DNA from: Heritagella sp051881655
Lineage (GTDB): Bacteria; Bacillota; Clostridia; Oscillospirales; Acutalibacteraceae
Assembly: GCA_051881655.1 (NCBI GenBank)
Contig: JBJEQH010000154.1
Span: 1 to 38,819, forward strand
DNA: 38,819 nucleotides
Direction: 5' to 3'
Shown here: piece after piece, positions 1 through 6,450 of the stretch
Position numbering within the stretch: position 1 is the stretch's first letter
Layout: each line of letters begins with the position of its first letter
Translations under genes and position numbers: made by a program
Notes under the pieces: generated by a model
The model's database searches: none
The model's input: only the letters and a program-made list of their open reading frames with translations
Told to the model about the DNA's origin: nothing

Positions 1-62
1 GTGCTAATTCTTCTGCAAAACGGAGAAAAGCCCGCTGGAAGAAAAAGGACAGAGGTTTGCCG

Positions 63-92
63 TTGACAAAAAAGGCGGGAATATAGTATACT
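63..92 (+). promoter_or_regulatory. sigma-A promoter of the pflA-pflB operon
   Basis: TTGACA (63-68), an 18-base spacer and TATACT (87-92). Transcription should start near 98-99, just before the first helix of the riboswitch. This makes the GTG at 97 and the long open frame upstream of the real pflA start non-coding leader. Confidence 0.8.
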
Positions 93-103
93 GAGCGTGT
101 TGA

Positions 104-172
104 GATCATATGACTGGCGGAAGTGGAGAAACCACGTGGAGTATGATTGGAAAAAGGCCGACCGTCTGGGCG
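104..172 (+). promoter_or_regulatory. ZTP/ZMP riboswitch (pfl motif) aptamer
   Basis: The leader carries the conserved elements of the pfl RNA motif in the right order. GATCAT (104-109) can pair with ATGATT (143-148) as P1. The conserved TGACTGGCG follows at 111-119. A P2 hairpin GTGG (123-126) / CCAC (132-135) has an A-rich loop, and GTGGAG lies at 136-141. The hallmark 3' element CCGTCTGGGC is at 162-171. The family is known to bind ZTP or ZMP (AICAR nucleotides), which accumulate when 10-formyl-tetrahydrofolate is short. Here it sits in front of pyruvate formate-lyase, whose product formate is the source of the formyl group. The 3' element overlaps the 5' arm of a terminator (159-190), so ligand binding should prevent termination and switch the genes on. 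Confidence 0.88.
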
Positions 173-197
173 AAAGTACCCGGGCTGTCGTTTTTTT
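159..197 (+). terminator. riboswitch-controlled intrinsic terminator in the pflA leader
   Basis: The arms at 159-170 and 179-190 pair as a 4 bp outer stem, one mismatch, and a 7 bp inner stem with two G-U pairs. The loop is at 171-178 and seven T follow at 191-197. The 5' arm contains most of the conserved CCGTCTGGGC of the aptamer, so aptamer folding and terminator folding exclude each other. It lies 13 bases before the pflA Shine-Dalgarno (214-220). Confidence 0.8.
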
Positions 198-228
198 ATG
201 CCTTTTTTTGGAAAAGGAGGGAGCCGGT

Positions 229-963
229 TTGGAAGAACACAGGGGATGGGTCCACTCGGTTGAGAGCATGGGGCTGGTGGACGGCCCCGGCATTCGGGCG
301 GTGGTCTTTCTGCAGGGGTGCCGGCTTCGGTGCCGGTTCTGCCATAATCCGGATACCTGGAGCCGGCAGGGCGGCGAGGAGATGACGCCCCGGCAGTTGG
401 TGGAAAAGCTGCGGCGGTTCCGCCCCTATTTCTCCCGCAGCGGCGGCGGTGTGACCTTTTCCGGCGGAGAGCCGCTGATGCAGCCCGATTTTCTGCGGGA
501 GTGCCTGCGCCTTTGCCGGCAGGAGGGGATCCACACCTGTCTGGATACGGCCGGGTGCGGTCTGGGACAGTATGAGGAAATTCTGGCCCTGACGGATCTG
601 GTGCTGTACGATGTGAAGGAGATCACCCCCCAGCGCTACCGGGATCTGACCGGGCAGGATTGGGAGGAAACCGGGAGATTCCTGCGGGCCCTGCGGCGCA
701 CCCGGATTCCGGTTTGGGTGCGCCATGTGGTGGTGCCCGGCCGCAATGACAGTGAAGACCACATGCGGGCGCTGCGGGACTTTATCCGGCAGCAGGTGCC
801 CAATGTGGAGAAGGTGGAGCTGCTGCCGTATCACCGGCTGGGGGAGAACAAATACGCGTTATTGGGGATTCCCTATCCGCTCAGCGGGGTGCCCCCGATG
901 GATAAACAGAGAACCGAACAGCTTCAACAGCAGTTTTTTGGTCAATGGGAAACAGGAGGATGA
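229..963 (+). CDS. pflA: pyruvate formate-lyase activating enzyme (radical SAM)
   Basis: 244-residue glycyl radical activating enzyme. It uses S-adenosylmethionine and a [4Fe-4S] cluster to place the glycyl radical on PflB in the cytoplasm. The radical SAM cluster motif is seen as CRLRCRFCHNPDTW, preceded by the family segment VDGPGIRAVVFLQGC. A glycine-rich FSGGEPL segment follows. I chose the TTG at 229 because AAGGAGG (214-220) lies 8 bases before it and the length matches the usual ~245 residues. An in-frame GTG at 97 would add 44 unrelated residues encoded by the riboswitch. The stop overlaps the SD and upstream ATG region of pflB, so the two genes are translationally linked. The order pflA then pflB is the reverse of the common one. 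Confidence 0.95.
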   Translation: MEEHRGWVHSVESMGLVDGPGIRAVVFLQGCRLRCRFCHNPDTWSRQGGEEMTPRQLVEKLRRFRPYFSRSGGGVTFSGGEPLMQPDFLRECLRLCRQEGIHTCLDTAGCGLGQYEEILALTDLVLYDVKEITPQRYRDLTGQDWEETGRFLRALRRTRIPVWVRHVVVPGRNDSEDHMRALRDFIRQQVPNVEKVELLPYHRLGENKYALLGIPYPLSGVPPMDKQRTEQLQQQFFGQWETGG

Positions 964-968
964 GAAAT

Positions 969-3206
969 ATGAGAGCAGAAAAAGCGTGGGAAGGATTTCA
1001 CGGCGGCGTTTGGCAGGAAGAAGTAAACGTGCGCAATTTTATCCAGAAGAACTACACCCTGTACGAAGGGGGCGACAGCTTTCTGAAGGGGCCCACCGAA
1101 AAAACCCGCCGCGTATGGGGAAAATGCAGCGACCTTCTGATGCAGGAGATGAAAAACGGCGGCGTGCTGGATGTGGAAACCCACCGGATTTCCGGCATCT
1201 GCAATTTCGAGCCCGGCTACATTGACAAGGAGAACGAGGTGATCGTCGGCCTGCAGACCGATGCGCCCCTGAAGAGAATGGTGAATCTGTACGGCGGCAT
1301 GCGTACGGCCGAGCAGAGCCTGGCGGCTTATGGCTATGAGCTGGATCCCGAGATCCGCCGCCACTTCTCCCAGTACCGCAAAACCCATAACGACGGTGTG
1401 TTCGATGCCTATCCCGCCCGCGTGCGCAAGGCCCGCCATGCCGGTCTGCTCACCGGGCTGCCGGATGCCTACGGCCGTGGACGGATCATCGGCGACTACC
1501 GCCGGGTGCCGCTGTACGGAACCGATTTCCTGATCGAGGAAAAGAAAAAGGATCTGGAAGAACTGGATGGCCCCATGAATGAAGAGCGCATCCGCCTGCG
1601 CGAAGAGGTGAGTACGCAGATCCGCGCGTTAAAGGAGATTGCGGCCATGGCGGCCACCTATGGGGTGGATATCACCCGGCCGGCCTCTACGGCCAAAGAA
1701 GCGGTGCAGGCGCTGTACCTCGCCTATCTGGCCGGTACCAAGGAGAATAACGGCGCGGCTACCTCGCTGGGGCGCACCTCGACCTTCCTGGATATTTACA
1801 TCCAGCGCGACCTGGTGCGGGGAAAGCTGACGGAGGAGAAGGCCCAGGAGCTGATCGACCAGTTTATTATCAAGCTGCGCCTGATCCGCCATCTGCGCAC
1901 CCCGGACTACAACGAGCTGTTCGGCGGGGATCCCACCTGGGTGACCGAGTCCATCGGCGGCGTGGGCATCAACGGAAAACCGCTGGTCACCAAGAACAGC
2001 TTCCGCTATCTGCACACCCTGATCAATCTGGGGACCGCGCCCGAGCCGAATATGACCGTGCTGTGGAGCGAACACCTGCCCAAGTCCTTTAAGGAATACT
2101 GTGCCAAGATCTCCATTCAGACCGATTCCATCCAGTATGAGAACGACGACGTGATGCGCCCGCTGTACGGCGACGACTATGCCATTGCCTGTTGCGTATC
2201 CGCGATGACGGTGGGGAAGCAGATGCAGTTCTTCGGCGCCCGCTGCAATGTGGCGAAGTCCTTGCTGTACGCCATCAACGGCGGCGTGGACGAAAAGCTG
2301 GGCGAGGTGATTGTGCCCGGCATCGAGCCGATCACTGATGAGGTGCTGGATTACGACCGGGTGTGGCAGAATTACCAGAAGGTACTGGAGTACGAGGCCG
2401 AGCTGTATGTGGATGCGAATAACATCATCCACTTTATGCACGACAAGTACGCCTACGAAGCCAGCCAGATGGCCCTGCACGATACCCGTGTGGAGCGGCT
2501 GATGGCTTTCGGGATTGCGGGCCTGTCGGTGGCGGCGGACAGCCTGTCGGCGGTGCGCTATGCGAAAGTAAAGCCCATCCGCAATGAGAAAGGGATTGCC
2601 GTCGATTTTGAGATTGAGGGCAGCTTCCCGAAGTACGGCAACGATGATGACCGCGCCGATGATCTGGCCGTGAACATTGTGACCAAATTCAGCAGCGAGC
2701 TGAAAAAGCACCCGCTGTACCGTGATGCCAGACACACCCTGTCGGCCCTGACCATCACCAGCAACGTGATGTACGGCAAGAAGACAGGCTCGACCCCGGA
2801 TGGCCGCAAGGGCGGCGAGCCCCTGGCCCCCGGTGCCAACCCCATGCACGGCCGCGACAAAAACGGTGCGCTGGCTTCGCTGAACTCGGTGGCCAAAATC
2901 CCGTACCGCGATATTTGCCAGGACGGCATCAGCAATACCTTCTCCATCGTGCCGGATGCACTGGGGCGCAGCATGGAACAGCGGGTGAAGAACCTGATCT
3001 TCATTCTGGATGGCTACTTCGGGCAGGGTGCCCATCATCTGAATGTCAATGTGTTCAGCCGTGAAACCCTGATAGACGCCATGGAGCATCCGGAGAAGTA
3101 CCCCACCCTGACCATCCGCGTATCGGGTTATGCCGTGAATTTCCACCGCCTGTCCCGCGAGCAGCAGCTGGAAGTGATCTCCCGTACGTTCCACGAGTCC
3201 ATGTAA
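969..3206 (+). CDS. pflB: formate C-acetyltransferase (pyruvate formate-lyase)
   Basis: 745-residue glycyl radical enzyme converting pyruvate and CoA to acetyl-CoA and formate, the central anaerobic fermentation step. The adjacent catalytic cysteines are Cys408-Cys409 in the segment IACCVSAMTVGKQMQFFGAR. The radical glycine is Gly720 in RVSGYAVNFH, 26 residues from the C-terminus as in E. coli PflB. The full-length protein ends in the typical SRTFHESM. I chose the ATG at 969 because AGGAGG (954-959) lies 9 bases upstream. Another ATG at 960 overlaps this SD and the pflA stop. Expression should depend on the ZTP riboswitch. No strong intrinsic terminator follows within 75 bases, so some read-through into the next small gene is likely. 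Confidence 0.97.
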   Translation: MRAEKAWEGFHGGVWQEEVNVRNFIQKNYTLYEGGDSFLKGPTEKTRRVWGKCSDLLMQEMKNGGVLDVETHRISGICNFEPGYIDKENEVIVGLQTDAPLKRMVNLYGGMRTAEQSLAAYGYELDPEIRRHFSQYRKTHNDGVFDAYPARVRKARHAGLLTGLPDAYGRGRIIGDYRRVPLYGTDFLIEEKKKDLEELDGPMNEERIRLREEVSTQIRALKEIAAMAATYGVDITRPASTAKEAVQALYLAYLAGTKENNGAATSLGRTSTFLDIYIQRDLVRGKLTEEKAQELIDQFIIKLRLIRHLRTPDYNELFGGDPTWVTESIGGVGINGKPLVTKNSFRYLHTLINLGTAPEPNMTVLWSEHLPKSFKEYCAKISIQTDSIQYENDDVMRPLYGDDYAIACCVSAMTVGKQMQFFGARCNVAKSLLYAINGGVDEKLGEVIVPGIEPITDEVLDYDRVWQNYQKVLEYEAELYVDANNIIHFMHDKYAYEASQMALHDTRVERLMAFGIAGLSVAADSLSAVRYAKVKPIRNEKGIAVDFEIEGSFPKYGNDDDRADDLAVNIVTKFSSELKKHPLYRDARHTLSALTITSNVMYGKKTGSTPDGRKGGEPLAPGANPMHGRDKNGALASLNSVAKIPYRDICQDGISNTFSIVPDALGRSMEQRVKNLIFILDGYFGQGAHHLNVNVFSRETLIDAMEHPEKYPTLTIRVSGYAVNFHRLSREQQLEVISRTFHESM

Positions 3207-3233
3207 AAAGGTGACCCTTGCAGCCGAAAAAGC

Positions 3234-3263
3234 TGGACAGGTGGAAAGACAGAATGGTAGAAT
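3234..3263 (+). promoter_or_regulatory. possible promoter of the zinc-ribbon protein gene
   Basis: TGGACA (3234-3239), an 18-base spacer and TAGAAT (3258-3263) with a TG one base upstream of the -10. It lies in the 75-base gap after pflB and could give the small gene expression independent of the riboswitch. Confidence 0.45.
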
Positions 3264-3281
3264 GAAAAAAGGGGGGATTTT

Positions 3282-3620
3282 GTGGAAAACACGAACGTTA
3301 TCAAAAAGTGCCGCCGGTGCGGCGCAGTGCAGAGTGATGCTTACAACGGAATCTGCGAAAAATGCGGCGGGGAACTGCTGACGATTTCCCCGGATGACCC
3401 CCGCGGGGCCGTATCCGGCCGGGATTTGTTCCTCTGCCTGGCCCTTCTGCTGATCCCCGTATTTTCGGGGCCCGTATCCGGTGGATTGATTGATTTTTCG
3501 CTGGCGTGCCTGAAAAAAGAAGGAGCCCGCTTTTTTGTGTGCGCCGCGGTGGGAACCGTGCTCGGTGTTTTATGGCGCCTGTGGGGCGGGGATCTGGCAA
3601 ATTCCCCCTTTCTGTCCTGA
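3282..3620 (+). CDS. small zinc-ribbon membrane protein, unknown function
   Basis: 112 residues. The N-terminus holds two CxxC pairs (CRRC at about 10-13, CEKC at about 25-28) that form a zinc-ribbon-like finger. Two hydrophobic stretches follow, at about residues 48-65 (FLCLALLLIPVF) and 83-97 (FFVCAAVGTVLGVL), suggesting two membrane helices with the ribbon on the cytoplasmic side. The GTG start at 3282 is preceded by a run of six G (3271-3276). The gene lies between pflB and an intrinsic terminator and may be the last gene of the pfl transcript. I do not recognise a named family. Zinc-ribbon plus membrane-helix proteins of this size are common in Clostridia and mostly uncharacterised. Confidence 0.7.
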   Translation: MENTNVIKKCRRCGAVQSDAYNGICEKCGGELLTISPDDPRGAVSGRDLFLCLALLLIPVFSGPVSGGLIDFSLACLKKEGARFFVCAAVGTVLGVLWRLWGGDLANSPFLS

Positions 3621-3629
3621 TTTTTCCGC

Positions 3630-3668
3630 AAAACGGCCCGTACAGAGAACCTGTACGGGCCGTTTTTT
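3630..3668 (+). terminator. intrinsic terminator after the pfl block
   Basis: A perfect inverted repeat pairs 3630-3645 with 3651-3666 (core CGGCCCGTACAG), with the 5-base loop AGAAC and a run of six T at 3663-3668. Confidence 0.92.
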
Positions 3669-3769
3669 ATGGAGAAAGAGAAGAGAAACGCTCTTCCTGC
3701 CGTAAATCCGACGAAAAACAGGGCAAAGAGAGCGGAGGCGTGAGGATCTGTGAGCAACGGGTGATTCCC

Positions 3770-3811
3770 AGAAAGAAAATCGGCCCCGGTTTTAAAAAAC
3801 CGGGGCCGATT
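3770..3811 (-). terminator. intrinsic terminator of the PRPP synthetase gene
   Basis: An inverted repeat built on ATCGGCCCCGGTTTT (3779-3793) and its complement (3796-3811). On the minus strand it is followed by TTTTCTTTCT (3770-3780). The roughly 100 bases between this and the terminator at 3668 show no gene. Confidence 0.88.
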
Positions 3812-3823
3812 GGTACATTTTCT

Positions 3824-4969
3824 TTAGCCGTTCTTGCGCTTTTCCAGCAGCGCGGTGATTTTTTCATGGGGATCCAGCACGCTGGAGAAGGACATATCGT
3901 GGTTCATGGCGGCCACCAGATAGGCAGCATACTTCGATACATCCACTTCAAAGAACCACTCACGGCTCTTCAGTTCGTCCGTGCGGTAAGTCAGGTTGCT
4001 GCCCAGCACACCGTCGATAATGCCCTGCTCGTAGGCTTTGTCGTAGGAATCCAGACCGTTGGTGAAGATCGCGTAGGTCGCATAGCCGAAAATACGCTTG
4101 GCGCCTTTTTCCTTCAGCTTTACGGCGATATCCAACATGGACTCACCGGAGGAGATGATATCATCCGCGATGAAAACGTCCTTGCCCTCTACCGAAGAGC
4201 CCAGGTACTCGTGGGCGACAATGGGGTTGTGACCGTTGACAATGCGGGAATAATCGCGGCGCTTGTAGAACATACCCAGATCCACACTCAACACAGAGGC
4301 GTAGTACATATTCCGGTTCAGCGCGCCCTCGTCAGGGCTGACGATCATAAAGTGGTCGCGATCCAGGCTGAGATCCGGTACGTGCTTAAACATACACTTG
4401 AGAACCTGATAGGTGGGCATTACGTTGTCAAAGCCCATCAGCGGTACGGCATTCATCACCCGGGGGTCGTGGGCATCAAACGTAATGAGATTCTGTACAC
4501 CCATATCCTGCAGGGTTTGCAGCATAAAAGCACAGTCCAGCGATTCGCGGTAGCTGCGGCGGTGCTGACGGCCGCCGTACAGCATCGGCATAATCACATT
4601 CAGACGATGGGCCTTTCCGCCGGCTGCCTGAATCAGGCGGAGAAGATCCTGGAAGTGGTCATCGGGGGACATGGAGTTCGGTTGACCGAACAGGTTGTAT
4701 TTAATGCTGTAGTTTCCCACATCAATGACAAAGTACAGATCCATGCCGCGCACCGTAGTGCGAATCAGACCTTTGGCATCGCCGGAAGAAAAACGGGGGC
4801 ATTCGGCGTCGATCAGGAAGGTATCTTTTTCAATACCGGCTTCTCTGGCCCATTTGATCAGATAGCTGTCAATGCGCTGGGCCAGCTCCTTCGCGCCTTC
4901 AGTGGCAATAATCCCAATGGGGGCTGCGCCGCTCTGACGGAAAAAAAGCTGCGATTCTCTCGTTCCCAT
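3824..4969 (-). CDS. prs: ribose-phosphate pyrophosphokinase (long, divergent form)
   Basis: 381 residues. It should make PRPP from ribose 5-phosphate and ATP for nucleotide, histidine and tryptophan synthesis. Visible family marks are the ATP-loop-like GGRQHRRSYRESLD (about 132-145), the metal-site DAHDPR (165-170) and the PRPP-binding ADDIISSGES (268-277), where canonical enzymes have a VDDMIDTGGT-like motif. The protein is about 65 residues longer than the canonical ~315-residue enzyme, with a longer N-terminus and inserted segments. This form is familiar from Clostridia. ATG at 4969 is preceded by AGAAGGG about 12 bases away, a rather long spacing. The gene is monocistronic, with its own extended -10 promoter and terminator. 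Exact catalytic competence is inferred. Confidence 0.85.
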   Translation of the reverse strand: MGTRESQLFFRQSGAAPIGIIATEGAKELAQRIDSYLIKWAREAGIEKDTFLIDAECPRFSSGDAKGLIRTTVRGMDLYFVIDVGNYSIKYNLFGQPNSMSPDDHFQDLLRLIQAAGGKAHRLNVIMPMLYGGRQHRRSYRESLDCAFMLQTLQDMGVQNLITFDAHDPRVMNAVPLMGFDNVMPTYQVLKCMFKHVPDLSLDRDHFMIVSPDEGALNRNMYYASVLSVDLGMFYKRRDYSRIVNGHNPIVAHEYLGSSVEGKDVFIADDIISSGESMLDIAVKLKEKGAKRIFGYATYAIFTNGLDSYDKAYEQGIIDGVLGSNLTYRTDELKSREWFFEVDVSKYAAYLVAAMNHDMSFSSVLDPHEKITALLEKRKNG

Positions 4970-5040
4970 GTTTTTGTAACACCCTTCTTCTGTGAGATTC
5001 GCCCCGGTCGCCGGGGCATTTGTCCGTTCTTATCGAGGTT

Positions 5041-5049
5041 ATTATAACA
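5041..5049 (-). promoter_or_regulatory. extended -10 promoter of the PRPP synthetase gene
   Basis: On the minus strand TGT-TATAAT (5049 down to 5041) forms a perfect extended -10. The -35 is weak. The start codon is about 72 bases downstream. Confidence 0.65.
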
Positions 5050-5147
5050 CAGGGAAAATGCTTCTTCCACAAAAAACTTCCGGTTTCGCCACACTTTGGC
5101 ATCTTGACCGAGAATTGCGCTTGGGAAAGCGGTTTTTTTGCATTTCG

Positions 5148-5176
5148 CTGACTTTTTCTTTTCGTCGTGGTATAAT
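5148..5176 (+). promoter_or_regulatory. promoter of the DUF3783-like gene
   Basis: CTGACT (5148-5153), 17 bases, TATAAT (5171-5176) preceded by TGG, an extended -10. It diverges from the prs promoter about 100 bases away. Confidence 0.7.
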
Positions 5177-5210
5177 AGTTGTACGAACCAGAAAAAGGGG
5201 GAACGAACAG

Positions 5211-5612
5211 ATGAAAGCCCGTTTGTCACAGCAGGCGGAAAACTGCCTGTATGTATGGCTGCCGCAGGAGCAGCGGGAGGAATTGTTTGATAAGCTGGAG
5301 AGAGTATGCCGCCGCTGCTATCTCTCTCTGTATGAGATCCGTCAGGAGATGCTGGACAGCCCGATTGCCGTCTGGATGGAGAAAGGGCCCGACCCGACGG
5401 CACAGAAGGGGGACCCCCTGCCTGAACCCATGCTTCTCTTCTGCGGGGTGTCCTCGTCGCTTTTGGGCAAAGCGCTGCAGGTGATGCAGCAGGAGCAGAT
5501 ACCGCGCATTCCCCATAAGGCGGTATTGACGGAGCACAACCGCCAGTGGACGCCGCGCCAGCTGTACGGGGAACTGAGCCGTGAGGATCAGGCCGTGCGG
5601 GGAAAGGGATAA
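5211..5612 (+). CDS. DUF3783-like protein, unknown function
   Basis: 133 residues, soluble, no signal peptide. The C-terminal half reads like the DUF3783 family: a hydrophobic PMLLFCGVSS segment (about 72-81), a helix ending at QEQIPRIPHKAVL, then TEHNRQWTPRQLYGEL, matching the family pattern of a Lys-Ala-x-Leu-T strand followed by N-x-x-W-T. The N-terminal half is predicted helical with two cysteines (about 31 and 34) and no known motif. The ATG at 5211 has AAGGGGG 9 bases upstream and lies about 35 bases past a strong -10; an upstream in-frame extension would run through the promoter. No function is established for this family. No intrinsic terminator is evident before the next promoter. 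Confidence 0.75.
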   Translation: MKARLSQQAENCLYVWLPQEQREELFDKLERVCRRCYLSLYEIRQEMLDSPIAVWMEKGPDPTAQKGDPLPEPMLLFCGVSSSLLGKALQVMQQEQIPRIPHKAVLTEHNRQWTPRQLYGELSREDQAVRGKG

Positions 5613-5651
5613 ACAGGCTTCAATATTGCATAAAACGGAAGGATTTTGCCA

Positions 5652-5680
5652 TTGACCAACGGGCAAAACCCCATTATGAT
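5652..5680 (+). promoter_or_regulatory. promoter of the beta-helix protein/galT operon
   Basis: TTGACC (5652-5657), a 17-base spacer and TATGAT (5675-5680). Confidence 0.7.
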
Positions 5681-5701
5681 GAAAAGGAGAGAAAAACCGG
5701 T

Positions 5702-5734
5702 GGGCGGCCCCGAAATGGAAACCGGGGGCTGCCC
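5702..5734 (+). promoter_or_regulatory. hairpin in the galT operon leader
   Basis: GGGCGGCCCC (5702-5711) pairs with GGGGCTGCCC (5725-5734) as a 10 bp stem with one G-U pair. It sits between the promoter and the SD and has no T-run, so it is not a simple terminator. It may affect mRNA stability or act as a regulatory element. Confidence 0.5.
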
Positions 5735-5760
5735 CGTACGGAGAAAGGGAGAAAACGGGT

Positions 5761-6438
5761 ATGAATGACAAGGACCGGCTGAGAACGGCGGAATTGTTTG
5801 ATTTTTCCCATTCGCTGGCGGGATATGCTTTGCAGCAATGCGAATACCCCTGGCAGATTCTGGGAGGAATTCGCGATTTGATTCTGGTGCTGGGGCAGAA
5901 ATTGCCGCAGGACGAGTATGAAAAGCGGGGGGAGGACGTCTGGATTCATAAGACGGCCGAGCTTTATCCGAATATCTATATCGCCGGGCCCGCAATTATC
6001 GGCCCGCACACTCAGGTGCGCCCCGGGGCTTTTATCCGCGGCAGTGCCCTGGTGGGGGAGAACTGTGTGGTGGGAAATTCCACCGAGCTGAAAAATGTCA
6101 TCCTGTTCGATAACGTGCAGGTTCCCCATTACAACTATGTGGGGGATTCGGTGCTGGGGTACAAATCCCATATGGGCGCCGGTTCCATTACCAGCAATGT
6201 CAAGCAGGATAAAACACCGGTCACGGTCTCCGTGCCCGGGGAAAAAGTGGAAACCGGCTGCCGGAAATTCGGCGCCATGCTGGGCGATTTTGTCGAGGTG
6301 GGCTGCAACAGCGTGCTCAACCCCGGTACGGTTGTGGGACGCCACAGCCAGATCTATCCGCTCTCCATGGTGCGGGGCTATGTACCGGCGGGCCACATCT
6401 ATAAAAAAGCCGGGGAAATCGTAGAAAAAAGAAAGTGA
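5761..6438 (+). CDS. left-handed beta-helix protein, GlmU C-domain-like
   Basis: 225 residues. The central and C-terminal parts show hexapeptide-repeat texture (IAGPAIIGPHTQVRPGAFIRG, then VGENCVVGNSTELKNVIL), the signature of left-handed beta-helix acyl- or nucleotidyltransferases. The segment VPHYNYVGDSVLG followed by GAGSIT resembles the acetyltransferase domain of GlmU (VPHLxYVGDAxIG...GAGTIT). There is no N-terminal uridylyltransferase domain; residues 1-60 are helical instead. Similar stand-alone proteins in Clostridia are often labelled UDP-N-acetylglucosamine pyrophosphorylase-like, which the sequence does not support, because the pyrophosphorylase domain is absent. SD GGGAG (5747-5751) lies 9 bases before the ATG. 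It is co-transcribed with galT (12-base gap), which suggests a role in nucleotide-sugar or hexosamine metabolism. The substrate is unknown. Confidence 0.8.
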   Translation: MNDKDRLRTAELFDFSHSLAGYALQQCEYPWQILGGIRDLILVLGQKLPQDEYEKRGEDVWIHKTAELYPNIYIAGPAIIGPHTQVRPGAFIRGSALVGENCVVGNSTELKNVILFDNVQVPHYNYVGDSVLGYKSHMGAGSITSNVKQDKTPVTVSVPGEKVETGCRKFGAMLGDFVEVGCNSVLNPGTVVGRHSQIYPLSMVRGYVPAGHIYKKAGEIVEKRK

Positions 6439-6450
6439 GGGGGTAGCAAA

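Noticed and set aside
97..228. N-terminal extension of PflA from GTG at 97
   Set aside because: The extra 44 codons are the ZTP riboswitch and its terminator. The start at 229 has an ideal SD and gives the normal protein length.
3506..5047. 513-residue plus-strand open frame across the prs region
   Set aside because: It runs through two intrinsic terminators and is antisense to the PRPP synthetase gene with recognisable active-site motifs.
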